Below, in pieces: positions 7,545 to 14,796 of a DNA stretch of 18,349 nt. The DNA is from Rickettsia typhi (GTDB taxonomy: Bacteria > Pseudomonadota > Alphaproteobacteria > Rickettsiales > UBA1997), in contig CAMDMO010000017.1 in NCBI GenBank assembly GCA_945902255.1, forward strand, positions 1-18,349, written 5' to 3'. The position numbers and the translations under genes were made by a program. Under the pieces are notes generated by a model. The model was given only the letters and a program-made list of their open reading frames with translations. It was not told the DNA's origin and did not search any database. Each line of letters starts with the position of its first letter. Positions within the stretch are counted from its first letter, which is position 1.

Positions 7545-9146
7545 CTATTTAACCTCCAATCTAGGGAAAATTGCCCTAGGTTCATTAATTTTGTGACTCA
7601 ATTTCAAGTGATGAGTTTGTTCAATAAAATCAAGACTGCGCGCTGATTTATCAATATTTAAAACATCTAAAATTTTACTAGATAAATTTGGAATAAAGGC
7701 TTGTAGGGCAATTCCAATTACGCGTAAATTTTCTGCAATTACTGATAAAACTAAATTCATTTCTTCAATTTTTTCTTCTTTTTTTAAACTCCACGGAGCC
7801 TTGTTATTAATGAATTCATTACATTTGCTTGCGTGATTTAAAATTTCAAAAATTGCTAAATCAAAAGCAAATTTATCCATTTTTTCTTTGAGAATTTCTT
7901 TTAGAGTATAAGCGCTTTTTAGCAATTCTTTAGCATCACTATAGCCAGTAAAATCAACGATTTCACCGTTATTATTTTTCCAGATCATCGATAAAGATCT
8001 CTGAGTCAAATTGCCAATATTATTAGCTAATTCTGCATTAATGCGACTAACAAAACTAGTGCGTGAATAGTCTCCGTCATTGCCAAACGGCACTTCGCGA
8101 AGTAAAAAATATTTAAAATAATCAATCGCGGTTTCGCGATCGCAACCAAAAGATTCTATCCATTCTAATTCTTTTATTGGATCAATTACATTTCCCAAAG
8201 ATTTAGAAATTTTTTGTCCATCATTGGTCCACCAGCCGTGCGCGTAAATGCTATGAGGTAAATTAATGTTGGCGGCCATTAAAAATGCCGGCCAATAAAC
8301 CGCGTGAAATCTGACAATATCTTTGCCAACTATATGAACTGGCGAATTAGTGGTGTTATGCCAAAAATCTTGATATTTTTTAGAATTCTCATCGGGAAAT
8401 CCAAGAGCAGAGAGATAATTGGTTAAAGCGTCCAACCAAACATACATCACATGAAAGGGGTCTGACCCCTTTTCTTCAGAAGGGGTCTGACCCCTTTTGT
8501 GGGGAATTGGAATTCCCCAGCTAAATGAAGTGCGCGAGATTGATAAATCTTTTAATCCGCCTTTTACAAAAGAAAGCACTTCATTAAAACGAGACTGTGG
8601 GCGAACAAAGTCTGGAGCGGCTTCGTAAAGCATTAACAATTTATCTTGAAAAGCTGAAAGTTTGAAAAAATAACTTTCCTCTTTGTGCCAAGCCACTTCT
8701 GCGCCAGTTGGAGCTTTGCCTTCAACTAGTTCATCTTCATTATAAAAAGCTTCGTCACGCAAGGCGTACCAACCTTCATAAGTGCTTTTATAAATCCAGC
8801 CATTTTCTTCTAAAATTTCCCAAAATTTTTGCGCTGCTTTTTTGTGTCGCTCTTCAGTAGTTCTAATAAAATCATCATTAGAAAGGTTGAGAGTTTTAAC
8901 TAATTCGCGAAATTTTAGTGAAACTTCATCGCAAAATTCTTGTGGATTTTTACCTCTTGCTAAAGCTGATTTTTCAACCTTTTGTCCATGCTCATCAGTG
9001 CCTGTTAAGAAAAAAGTATTAAAGCCTTCAAGCCTTTTAAATCGGGCTACGGCGTCGCAAGCAATTGAAGTGTAGGCGTGTCCTATGTGAGGCACATCAT
9101 TTACATAATAAATTGGCGAGGTTACATAAAAATTTTCTTTTGTCAT
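7545..9146 (-). CDS. metG: Methionyl-tRNA synthetase
   Basis: MetG charges tRNA-Met. From the ATG at 9146 the protein has 533 residues, with HIGH (20-23) and the KMSKS-equivalent KISKS (312-316). I reject the open extension to 9203 because its 19 extra residues lack family similarity. It is the zinc-less short form: the connective region reads DELVEGKAPTGAEVAWH without cysteine knuckles. Odd feature: between WGIPIP and HVMYVWLDA, where the family normally has about four or five residues, there are 16 (216-231, HKRGQTPSEEKGSDPF). These are encoded by two palindromic repeats (8454-8498) that keep the frame open. It heads the minus-strand series and is divergent from prfA, with 86 bp between the starts. 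Confidence 0.96.
   Translation of the reverse strand: MTKENFYVTSPIYYVNDVPHIGHAYTSIACDAVARFKRLEGFNTFFLTGTDEHGQKVEKSALARGKNPQEFCDEVSLKFRELVKTLNLSNDDFIRTTEERHKKAAQKFWEILEENGWIYKSTYEGWYALRDEAFYNEDELVEGKAPTGAEVAWHKEESYFFKLSAFQDKLLMLYEAAPDFVRPQSRFNEVLSFVKGGLKDLSISRTSFSWGIPIPHKRGQTPSEEKGSDPFHVMYVWLDALTNYLSALGFPDENSKKYQDFWHNTTNSPVHIVGKDIVRFHAVYWPAFLMAANINLPHSIYAHGWWTNDGQKISKSLGNVIDPIKELEWIESFGCDRETAIDYFKYFLLREVPFGNDGDYSRTSFVSRINAELANNIGNLTQRSLSMIWKNNNGEIVDFTGYSDAKELLKSAYTLKEILKEKMDKFAFDLAIFEILNHASKCNEFINNKAPWSLKKEEKIEEMNLVLSVIAENLRVIGIALQAFIPNLSSKILDVLNIDKSARSLDFIEQTHHLKLSHKINEPRAIFPRLEVK
8454..8498. repeat. Tandem palindromic repeat inserted in frame within metG
   Basis: Two copies of the palindrome aaaggggtctgacccctt lie 25 bp apart (8454-8472 and 8480-8497). 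Each is a near-perfect inverted repeat around one unpaired central base. They encode residues 217-231 of MetG (minus strand). A third copy forms the prfA/birA terminator at 10308-10332. Read on the minus strand, the palindrome has no stop codon in any of the three frames; on the plus strand one frame contains TGA. Confidence 0.9.
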
Positions 9147-9232
9147 TCTTAATTCAATTGTGTTTTTAGAAGATAAGCATAATCTATAGACCCTTGATCT
9201 CACAGTGTTTTACAAAATAAATCAATTATAAA

Positions 9233-10303
9233 ATGTCATTTACTCAAAAGCTCGACGGCATCATTGCTAAGCATATTGAGCTAGAAAAAAAGATGTTAGA
9301 TCCTTCTGGACTTGGCTCGGATTATGCAAGAATTTCCAAGGAACATTCTGATATTACGCCAATTGTTGACTTAATTAATGCTTACAAAAAAAATCAAAAA
9401 GAAATTGATGAGCTAAAAGAATTATTGCTTGATAACGAGCTAGATAAAGATATGCGCGATATGTCAGAGCAGGAAAAATTTGAGCTAGAGAAAAAAATTC
9501 CAGAAATTGAACAGCAAATTAAACTTTCGCTTTTACCAAAAGATGCGGCTGATGAAAAAAACGCGATTCTAGAAGTGCGCGCCGGAACTGGTGGCGAAGA
9601 GGCTGCACTTTTTGCTTCAAAGCTTTTTGCAATGTATCAAAGATATGCCGAAAAAAAGCGTTGGAAGTTTGAAATTTTAGCAATTTCCGATACTGGATTA
9701 GGTGGATATAAGGAAGCTTCTGCCTCAATTTCTGGTCGCGGAGTTTTTGCTAGATTAAAATTTGAATCAGGAGTTCATCGCGTGCAAAGAGTTCCTGAAA
9801 CTGAAAATCAGGGCAGGGTTCATACCTCTGCAGCTACGGTAGCAGTGCTTCCTGAAGCTGAAGAAGTTGATATTAAAATTGAAGAAAAAGATTTAAGAAT
9901 TGATGTATTTCGCTCATCTGGCCCTGGTGGTCAATCAGTTAACACTACTGACTCTGCAGTTAGAATTACTCACGTTCCAACTGGTGTTGTAGTTTCAATG
10001 CAAGATGAAAAATCACAAATTAAAAATCGCGAAAAAGCGATGAAAGTTTTGCGTTCTAGAATTTACGATGCTGAGCGCGAAAGACTTGATAAGGAAAGAG
10101 CGGCCAATAGAAAAGATCAAGTCGGAAGCGGCGACAGATCTGAGCGCATCAGAACTTACAATTTTCCACAAAGTCGCGTAACTGATCACAGAATTAATCT
10201 TACCAGCTATAGAATTGATGATATTATGGTAGGTGAATTAGACGAGTTTATTGAAGCGCTAATTGCAGATGATCAAGCTAGAAAATTATCGGAAGTGGAA
10301 TAA
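9233..10303 (+). CDS. prfA: Peptide chain release factor 1
   Basis: RF1 recognises UAA and UAG and triggers peptide release. The 356-residue product has normal length, an N-terminal coiled-coil region (about 1-100), the stop-codon-reading loop around PET (188-190, matching the PxT tripeptide of RF1), the catalytic GGQ (232-234) in RSSGPGGQSVNTTDSA, and the conserved GSGDRSERIRTYNFPQSRVTDHR region. The Gln of GGQ is the usual target of PrmC methylation. No clear Shine-Dalgarno precedes the ATG. It ends 5 bp before a palindrome that separates it from convergent birA. Confidence 0.97.
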   Translation: MSFTQKLDGIIAKHIELEKKMLDPSGLGSDYARISKEHSDITPIVDLINAYKKNQKEIDELKELLLDNELDKDMRDMSEQEKFELEKKIPEIEQQIKLSLLPKDAADEKNAILEVRAGTGGEEAALFASKLFAMYQRYAEKKRWKFEILAISDTGLGGYKEASASISGRGVFARLKFESGVHRVQRVPETENQGRVHTSAATVAVLPEAEEVDIKIEEKDLRIDVFRSSGPGGQSVNTTDSAVRITHVPTGVVVSMQDEKSQIKNREKAMKVLRSRIYDAERERLDKERAANRKDQVGSGDRSERIRTYNFPQSRVTDHRINLTSYRIDDIMVGELDEFIEALIADDQARKLSEVE

Positions 10304-10307
10304 AAAT

Positions 10308-10332
10308 TAAAAAGGGGTCTGACCCCTTTTTA
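10308..10332. terminator. Bidirectional terminator-like palindrome between prfA and birA
   Basis: The 25-bp palindrome is symmetric around position 10320: an A-run, GGGGTC, one unpaired base, GACCCC, a T-run. Either strand therefore reads a GC-rich stem ending in five T. It sits exactly between convergent stop codons (prfA ends at 10303, birA at 10333) and can serve both transcripts. The core is the same repeat found twice inside metG. The near absence of a loop within the symmetric sequence means part of the stem must open to form one. Confidence 0.65.
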
Positions 10333-11073
10333 TTAAGAAACATCAGCAACGGAAATTTTCACTAAACCATTTGAGTCTTTTAAAACCAAGCTTCCCAACT
10401 CATCTAAATCTTCAAAAATTCCACTAATTTCTTTGTCATCAATTTTTAGAGAAATTTTTTCTTTTAGTTTGTAAGCGTTATTAAGCCATAGCTGGCGCAC
10501 TCCAGCAAATCCAAAATCTAGAAAGTTTTTATAAATTTTTTCGAATTGATCGAGAAATTTTTCTAAGAGATTTTCTGGAGAAATTTCAATGTTAAATTTT
10601 CTTAAATTAGTTGCAGGAAACATTGCATTATCTGGATTTGAATCAATATTTACACCGATTCCCAAAATTACAAATTCGCAAGTTTTTTGATTTAATTTAC
10701 TTTCCAAAAGAATTCCAGCGCATTTTTTTTCATCAATTAATAAGTCATTCGGCCATTTTAAAGAAATTTTAGCACCAGTTTTTTTATCGTTAAAAATTTC
10801 CTCAATAGCGATTTTTAAAGCTGCTGCGGCCACAAAAGAAATTAGTGAAATTTTTTCGATTGTAATTTTTGGCTGTAAAATAAGTGAGAAATATAAATTA
10901 CCTGAAGGCGAGCTCCAAATACGATCTTTACGACCTTTGCCGGCTTTTTGTTTTTTGGCTAAAATAATTTCTGAGTCAAAAATTTTTCTTAAATTAGCCA
11001 GCTCAAAAGCAGTTTTATTGGTGCTTTCTAACTCTTCAAATTGGTGAATGGTAAAGTTTTTGTAAGTTTTCAT
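10333..11073 (-). CDS. birA: Biotin--[acetyl-CoA-carboxylase] ligase
   Basis: BirA attaches biotin to the carrier protein of acetyl-CoA carboxylase. The 246-residue protein has the catalytic domain: ELESTNKTAFELA near the N-terminus, the biotinyl-AMP loop AGKGRKDR (44-51) with WSSPSGNLYFSL, LKWPNDLL with KKCAGILLES, and GIGVNI. There is no N-terminal helix-turn-helix, so it is the monofunctional type and should not repress biotin genes. The loop departs from the common GRGR form, with K for the first R and D for a usual G. It follows yaaA by 10 bp and is probably co-transcribed with it. Confidence 0.94.
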   Translation of the reverse strand: MKTYKNFTIHQFEELESTNKTAFELANLRKIFDSEIILAKKQKAGKGRKDRIWSSPSGNLYFSLILQPKITIEKISLISFVAAAALKIAIEEIFNDKKTGAKISLKWPNDLLIDEKKCAGILLESKLNQKTCEFVILGIGVNIDSNPDNAMFPATNLRKFNIEISPENLLEKFLDQFEKIYKNFLDFGFAGVRQLWLNNAYKLKEKISLKIDDKEISGIFEDLDELGSLVLKDSNGLVKISVADVS

Positions 11074-11083
11074 TTTGAGGTAA

Positions 11084-11845
11084 TTAAATTTTTACAAACA
11101 AAAAACTCTTTTCACTTGATAGCTTAGAGTCAAATTTATAACCAGCTTCAGCAAAGCCTTTTAACTCTTCCACTTTAGTAATTTTATTTTTAATAATAAA
11201 ATTTACCATCAGCCCGCGAGCCTTTTTAGCATTGATTCCAACGATTTTTAATTTTCCAGCTTTTTGCTCTTTAAAAATAATATTAACAACAGCTGCTTTA
11301 ATTTTTTTCAAATTTATCGCAGAAAAATATTCTTCCGAAGCTAAACTTATCACAGTTTTTTCACTAGATAAGTTTATGCTTTGAGTAATTTTATCCCCCC
11401 AAAATTCATAAAGATTTTTAGCTATAAAATCGAATTTTTTAAAATCAGTTCCCATTTCTAAGCGATAGGCCTGAATTAGATCTAGCGGCTTTAAAAGACC
11501 ATAAAGACCAGATAAAATTCGTAAATGTTTTTGCGCAAAATCAAAATCTTTTTTACCAAAATTTATTTTATTAATTCCCGCATAAACATCTCCATCAAAG
11601 GCAAGCAAAGCCTGTCTCGAATTTTTTAAATCAGCTTTATTGGAAAAATTTTGAAACCGCTTAAAATTTAATTCTGCAAGATTTTTGCTTACATGAAATA
11701 ATTTTTCTAAATCACTGCAGCTAAATTTTTTAAGTTCTAACGCCAGTTTTTTACTTTCTGGTAAAAATTCTGGAATAGAGTAAGTTTCGCAATTAAATTT
11801 TGTGCTAAAATCAAGCGATTTAGCTGGCGAAATAAGGATAATCAT
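11084..11845 (-). CDS. yaaA: Peroxide stress protein YaaA (DUF328/UPF0246)
   Basis: The 253-residue protein opens with MIILISPAKSLDF, the family signature, and contains the conserved LSGLYGLLKPLDLIQAYRLEMGT and NFWGDKIT-like blocks (here YEFWGDKIT). In E. coli YaaA lowers free iron and limits oxidative DNA damage under peroxide stress; family members bind DNA. Length is typical. It sits upstream of birA on the same strand, and its start is 85 bp from that of divergent trcR. Confidence 0.93.
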   Translation of the reverse strand: MIILISPAKSLDFSTKFNCETYSIPEFLPESKKLALELKKFSCSDLEKLFHVSKNLAELNFKRFQNFSNKADLKNSRQALLAFDGDVYAGINKINFGKKDFDFAQKHLRILSGLYGLLKPLDLIQAYRLEMGTDFKKFDFIAKNLYEFWGDKITQSINLSSEKTVISLASEEYFSAINLKKIKAAVVNIIFKEQKAGKLKIVGINAKKARGLMVNFIIKNKITKVEELKGFAEAGYKFDSKLSSEKSFLFVKI

Positions 11846-11930
11846 GGATAAATTCTTGCTTTTAATTTGATTTGAGTTTTAATGGGTGACCTATCATATC
11901 AGATTAATTTTTTCAAAGTTTCAATATATT

Positions 11931-12533
11931 ATGACTCAAGAATTGCCTCTAATGCGCAAAGCAACTGCTGTATGGCTTGTTGAAAATACTTCGCTTACTT
12001 TTTCACAAATTGCTAATTTTTGTGGCCTGCACGAATTAGAAGTTCAAGGAATTGCAGATGGCGATGTTGCTTCTGGAATTATCGGACAAAATCCATTTTT
12101 TTCTGGTCAACTTACGCAAGAAGAAATTGAAAGATGTGAAAAAAATCCAGCATTATCGCTAAATTTAAATAAAAGTGCAGCGAGTCAAATTAAAAATGTT
12201 GAAAAAAAATCTAGTAAATATACCCCAATCGCTCGTCGTCAAGATAAGCCAGACGGCATTGCTTACTTATTAAAATATTATCCAGAAATCACTAACGGCC
12301 AAATTAAAAAGCTAATTGGCACAACTGATAAAATGATCGATTCAATCAGAAATCGCACTCACTGGAACATGAAGGGAATTAAAACTAGAGATTTAGTTCT
12401 TTTAGGGCTTTGCAGTCAATCACAATTTAACGATGTAATCTCGCAAGTTAAATCTGGCGAAGATAAAGAAGTGGTGGCTGAAAAAGCTAAAAAGAAAAAA
12501 CCAGCTAAAAAAACTTTAAAAAATCCTGCTTAA
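11931..12533 (+). CDS. trcR: DUF1013 family cell-cycle transcriptional regulator TrcR
   Basis: The 200-residue protein begins MTQELPLMRKATAVWLVENT and carries a helix-turn-helix-like segment (about 22-45, LTFSQIANFCGLHELEVQGIA). A second conserved block covers 103-160 (RQDKPDGIAYLLKYYPE through RTHWNMKGIKTRD). This is the alphaproteobacterial DUF1013/TrcR family, annotated as a cell-cycle regulator. The C-terminus is a lysine-rich tail (185-197). I start at the ATG at 11931 because the 15 residues added by an upstream GTG at 11886 do not look like family sequence. bcp follows after 4 bp, suggesting one transcript. The regulatory role rests on family knowledge. Confidence 0.9.
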   Translation: MTQELPLMRKATAVWLVENTSLTFSQIANFCGLHELEVQGIADGDVASGIIGQNPFFSGQLTQEEIERCEKNPALSLNLNKSAASQIKNVEKKSSKYTPIARRQDKPDGIAYLLKYYPEITNGQIKKLIGTTDKMIDSIRNRTHWNMKGIKTRDLVLLGLCSQSQFNDVISQVKSGEDKEVVAEKAKKKKPAKKTLKNPA

Positions 12534-12537
12534 ATTT

Positions 12538-13011
12538 ATGACATTAGAAGTCGGAAAAGCCGCTCCGCTATTCATAGCAATGAGTGATGAAGGAGATGAA
12601 ATTGAGCTTTTAGAGCTAAAGGGTAAAAATGTTATATTATATTTTTATCCAAAAGACGACACTCCCGGATGCACTATTGAAGCACAAGACTTTACTAAAA
12701 AAATTAAAGAATTTGAAAAGCTAAATACTATAGTTTTGGGGGTTTCCAAAGATAATAAAGAAAGTCATTGTAAATTCATCGAAAAATATAATTTATCTTT
12801 CAATTTGTTGCTTGATGAAGCTGGCGAATTATGCGAAAAATATGGCGTCATTAAACAAAAATCAATGTTTGGAAAAAAATATTTAGGCATTGATCGCAGT
12901 ACTTTCTTGATCGATAAAATGGGAAAAATTGCCCAAATTTGGACTTCAGTTAAGGTTAATGGACATGTTGAAGAAGTGTTAAGCGCCATAGAAAAGCTAG
13001 AAAAAGCTTGA
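12538..13011 (+). CDS. bcp: Thioredoxin-dependent peroxiredoxin Bcp (PrxQ type)
   Basis: This 157-residue AhpC/TSA-fold protein would reduce hydrogen peroxide and organic hydroperoxides. The peroxidatic Cys is C45 in YPKDDTPGCT. The second Cys that many Bcp proteins have five residues later is absent (CTIEAQ). C78 in the following helix region and C99 are candidate resolving cysteines; otherwise it would act as a 1-Cys enzyme. It starts 4 bp after trcR and probably shares its transcript. Confidence 0.94.
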   Translation: MTLEVGKAAPLFIAMSDEGDEIELLELKGKNVILYFYPKDDTPGCTIEAQDFTKKIKEFEKLNTIVLGVSKDNKESHCKFIEKYNLSFNLLLDEAGELCEKYGVIKQKSMFGKKYLGIDRSTFLIDKMGKIAQIWTSVKVNGHVEEVLSAIEKLEKA

Positions 13012-13134
13012 TTTTTCCACTTTCATAACTATTTTGTTGCGCTCTTTTTACCAAATTATAGGCGGGTAAGAAACTATAAATAAGGTTTTAGTAACGCTCA
13101 AAACCATTGAAATTCAGTTATTTAAATAAATTCT

Positions 13135-13140
13135 AGGAGA
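13135..13140 (+). promoter_or_regulatory. Strong Shine-Dalgarno site of rplY
   Basis: AGGAGA ends 3 bp before the rplY ATG at 13144. It stands out because most starts in this window have no recognisable Shine-Dalgarno, and it fits a highly translated ribosomal protein gene. Confidence 0.8.
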
Positions 13141-13143
13141 TGT

Positions 13144-13851
13144 ATGTCGGTAGTTTTAAAAGCAGAAGCAAGAGAGAAGCTTGGTTCTTTGGAAACAAAA
13201 AAAATCAAAAGATTAGGTCGCATTCCAGCGGTTATTTATTCAAGCAAAGGCAATATTAATCTTAGTGTTGATGTTAAAGAATTTGAACATGAATATTTCA
13301 AAGGAACCAGCCTAACTTCAGTTCTTGAATTAGATCTAGCTGGAAAGAAAATCAAAGTTATTGCTCATAAAGTTGAACTTGATCCAGTTTCTGATCGCCC
13401 AGTTCATATTGATTTTTTAAATTGTGCAGAATCTAAATTATTTAGAGCTCAACCAAAATTAAACTTCATCAACCAAGAAAAATCTCCTGGATTGAAAAAA
13501 GGTGGTTTTTTACATATCGTAATGCGTAAAGTTGATGTGGTTTGCGAAAGCACTGCAGCTATTCCAGAAAAAATCGATGTTGATGTTGGATTTTTACAAG
13601 TTGGACAAAAAATCAGAGCTCATAATTTAAAACTTACTGAAGGTGTTAAATTAGCTAAGAAAAATGACTTTTTAATCGCCAGTATTGTTGGTCGCGGTAA
13701 AGCCGATGATGAAGCAGCTACTGCAGCAGCAGCGGCAGCGGGTGCAGCGGCTCCAGCAGCGGGTGCAGCAACTCCAGCAGCAGGTGCAGCAGCCCCTAAA
13801 GCAGGTGCAGCAGCTCCAGCTAAAGCAGCTGATAAAAAAGATAAAAAATAG
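13144..13851 (+). CDS. rplY: 50S ribosomal protein bL25, CTC form with long C-terminal tail
   Basis: bL25 binds 5S rRNA in the large subunit. The 235-residue protein has the N-terminal L25 domain (about 5-92, with RLGRIPAVIYS and VHIDFL) and the C-terminal beta domain of the TL5/CTC form (about 95-185). A tail of about 45 residues rich in Ala, Gly and Pro follows, built partly from four 7-residue repeats and ending in KAADKKDKK. It has the window's best Shine-Dalgarno and is followed by a strong terminator. The 132-bp gap after bcp leaves room for its own promoter, though none stands out. Confidence 0.95.
   Translation: MSVVLKAEAREKLGSLETKKIKRLGRIPAVIYSSKGNINLSVDVKEFEHEYFKGTSLTSVLELDLAGKKIKVIAHKVELDPVSDRPVHIDFLNCAESKLFRAQPKLNFINQEKSPGLKKGGFLHIVMRKVDVVCESTAAIPEKIDVDVGFLQVGQKIRAHNLKLTEGVKLAKKNDFLIASIVGRGKADDEAATAAAAAAGAAAPAAGAATPAAGAAAPKAGAAAPAKAADKKDKK
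13741..13824 (+). repeat. Four tandem 21-bp repeats in the rplY tail
   Basis: Units at 13741, 13762, 13783 and 13804 each start GGTGCAGC and encode GAAAPAA, GAATPAA, GAAAPKA and GAAAPAK (residues 200-227). They are preceded by an alanine-codon run. The unit is a multiple of three, so copy-number changes would keep the frame. Confidence 0.9.
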
Positions 13852-13873
13852 TTTTTGTTATTTGAAAGTAAAT

Positions 13874-13913
13874 AAAAAGCCGGTCTTCTTTTTTAAAGAG
13901 ACCGGCTTTTTTT
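13874..13913 (+). terminator. Rho-independent terminator of rplY
   Basis: A 13-bp perfect stem pairs 13874-13886 with 13899-13911 around a 12-nt T/A-rich loop. The GC-rich core is agccggtct, and the stem ends in seven T (13907-13913). It lies 22 bp after the rplY stop. The A-run on the other side lets it work in the reverse direction too. Confidence 0.92.
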
Positions 13914-14024
13914 ATGCTATAGGTTTATTAAACTAAGAGCTAGAGGTAAATACTTGAGCCTAAGATGATTAACTTAAGGTTGGGGTGATAAAAGCCCCGA
14001 GGCTTAGATTTTATGCGCTCTTAA
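13914..14024. other. Intergenic stretch between the rplY terminator and the SDR gene
   Basis: No gene, tRNA or clear repeat is seen. A short GGGG...CCCC pairing around 13981-14001 could form a weak hairpin in the 3' region of the convergent minus-strand gene, but it lacks a T-tract on that strand. Confidence 0.4.
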
Positions 14025-14792
14025 TTATAATGCTTTTTTCCCCGGCAGCTTAGCAAAAATAGGATCGGTAATTTTATTAGAAAGCAATGTTGCAAGCCAA
14101 ACCACAAAATAAAGCCCAAAAGGAAATGCTATTCTTGAGCTATTTTTTTCTAAACCTTTTTGAATAATTTTTGCACATTTTTCGGCATCCATCAAAAAAG
14201 GCATTGGAAAATCATTAACATCGGTCATCGGAGTTTTTATATATCCGGGGCAAATGGCATTAACTTCAATCCCAAATTGTGATAAATTTCCTCTTAATCC
14301 TTCAGCATAAACTCTAACGGCGGATTTGCTTGCAGAGTAAGCGGGAGAACTGGGAAGGCCACGAAATCCGGCGAGTGATGAAATTATAGAGATTTGACCT
14401 TTTTTACGATTTTTCATTTTTGCAATTGCGGGATGAATAATATTTAAAACGCCATTTAAATTAACGCTAAAAATTTCTTTTACTTGATCAAAAGACTCAA
14501 CCCCACCAGCGGTTCCTGCTGAAATTCCAGCATTTGCAATTACTAAATCAATTGCAAAATTTTCTTCAATTTCTTCAATCCAATTTTTAGTCGCAATTTC
14601 GTCTTTCACATCTATAATTTTAAGATGAACGGTTGCTTTTAAGTTTTGGCAAATTTTTGCCACCTCTTGCAATTTTTCTTTATTTCTTGCGCCAAGAAAT
14701 AGATTTATATCTTTTTTTGCGTAAGCAATAGCAAGAGCGCGACCAATTCCACTGCTTGCACCGGTAATTAAAATATTTTGAGGATTTTTCAT
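14025..14792 (-). CDS. Short-chain dehydrogenase/reductase (SDR) family oxidoreductase
   Basis: The 255-residue protein is a classical SDR with an NAD(P)-binding TGASSGIG (10-17), NAG (87-89), the catalytic Ser in SIISSLAG (138 or 139) and YSASK with Y152 and K156, then CPGYIKTPM. A basic residue at R36 (GARN) suggests NADP(H) preference (inference). The C-terminus has a hydrophobic stretch (about 221-237), so it may associate with the membrane; the substrate is unknown. The frame is open to 15041, but the extra 83 residues are the antisense of tmk. The ATG at 14792, directly before the Rossmann strand, is the sensible start. Only 4 bp separate it from the divergent tmk start. Confidence 0.92.
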   Translation of the reverse strand: MKNPQNILITGASSGIGRALAIAYAKKDINLFLGARNKEKLQEVAKICQNLKATVHLKIIDVKDEIATKNWIEEIEENFAIDLVIANAGISAGTAGGVESFDQVKEIFSVNLNGVLNIIHPAIAKMKNRKKGQISIISSLAGFRGLPSSPAYSASKSAVRVYAEGLRGNLSQFGIEVNAICPGYIKTPMTDVNDFPMPFLMDAEKCAKIIQKGLEKNSSRIAFPFGLYFVVWLATLLSNKITDPIFAKLPGKKAL

Positions 14793-14796
14793 AAAA

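Noticed and set aside
9147..9203. Longer metG start adding 19 residues
   Set aside because: Family proteins begin just before FYVTSPIYYVN; the extension looks like untranslated intergenic DNA.
9233..10303. PET instead of PAT in the RF1 codon-reading loop as a possible recoding signal
   Set aside because: RF1 proteins vary at the middle position of this PxT tripeptide; the GGQ and surrounding motifs are normal, and genes here end with ordinary stops.
13741..13824. Tandem repeats as a CRISPR array
   Set aside because: The units are contiguous 21-bp coding repeats without spacers; no array or cas gene is present anywhere in the window.
13685..13936. Gln-rich open frame over the rplY tail and terminator
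   Set aside because: It is the +1 shadow of the alanine-codon repeats (GCA read as CAG) and runs through the terminator.
13914..14024. Possible tRNA or small structured RNA after rplY
   Set aside because: No cloverleaf, anticodon arm or T-arm could be assembled; the complementarities are short and imperfect.
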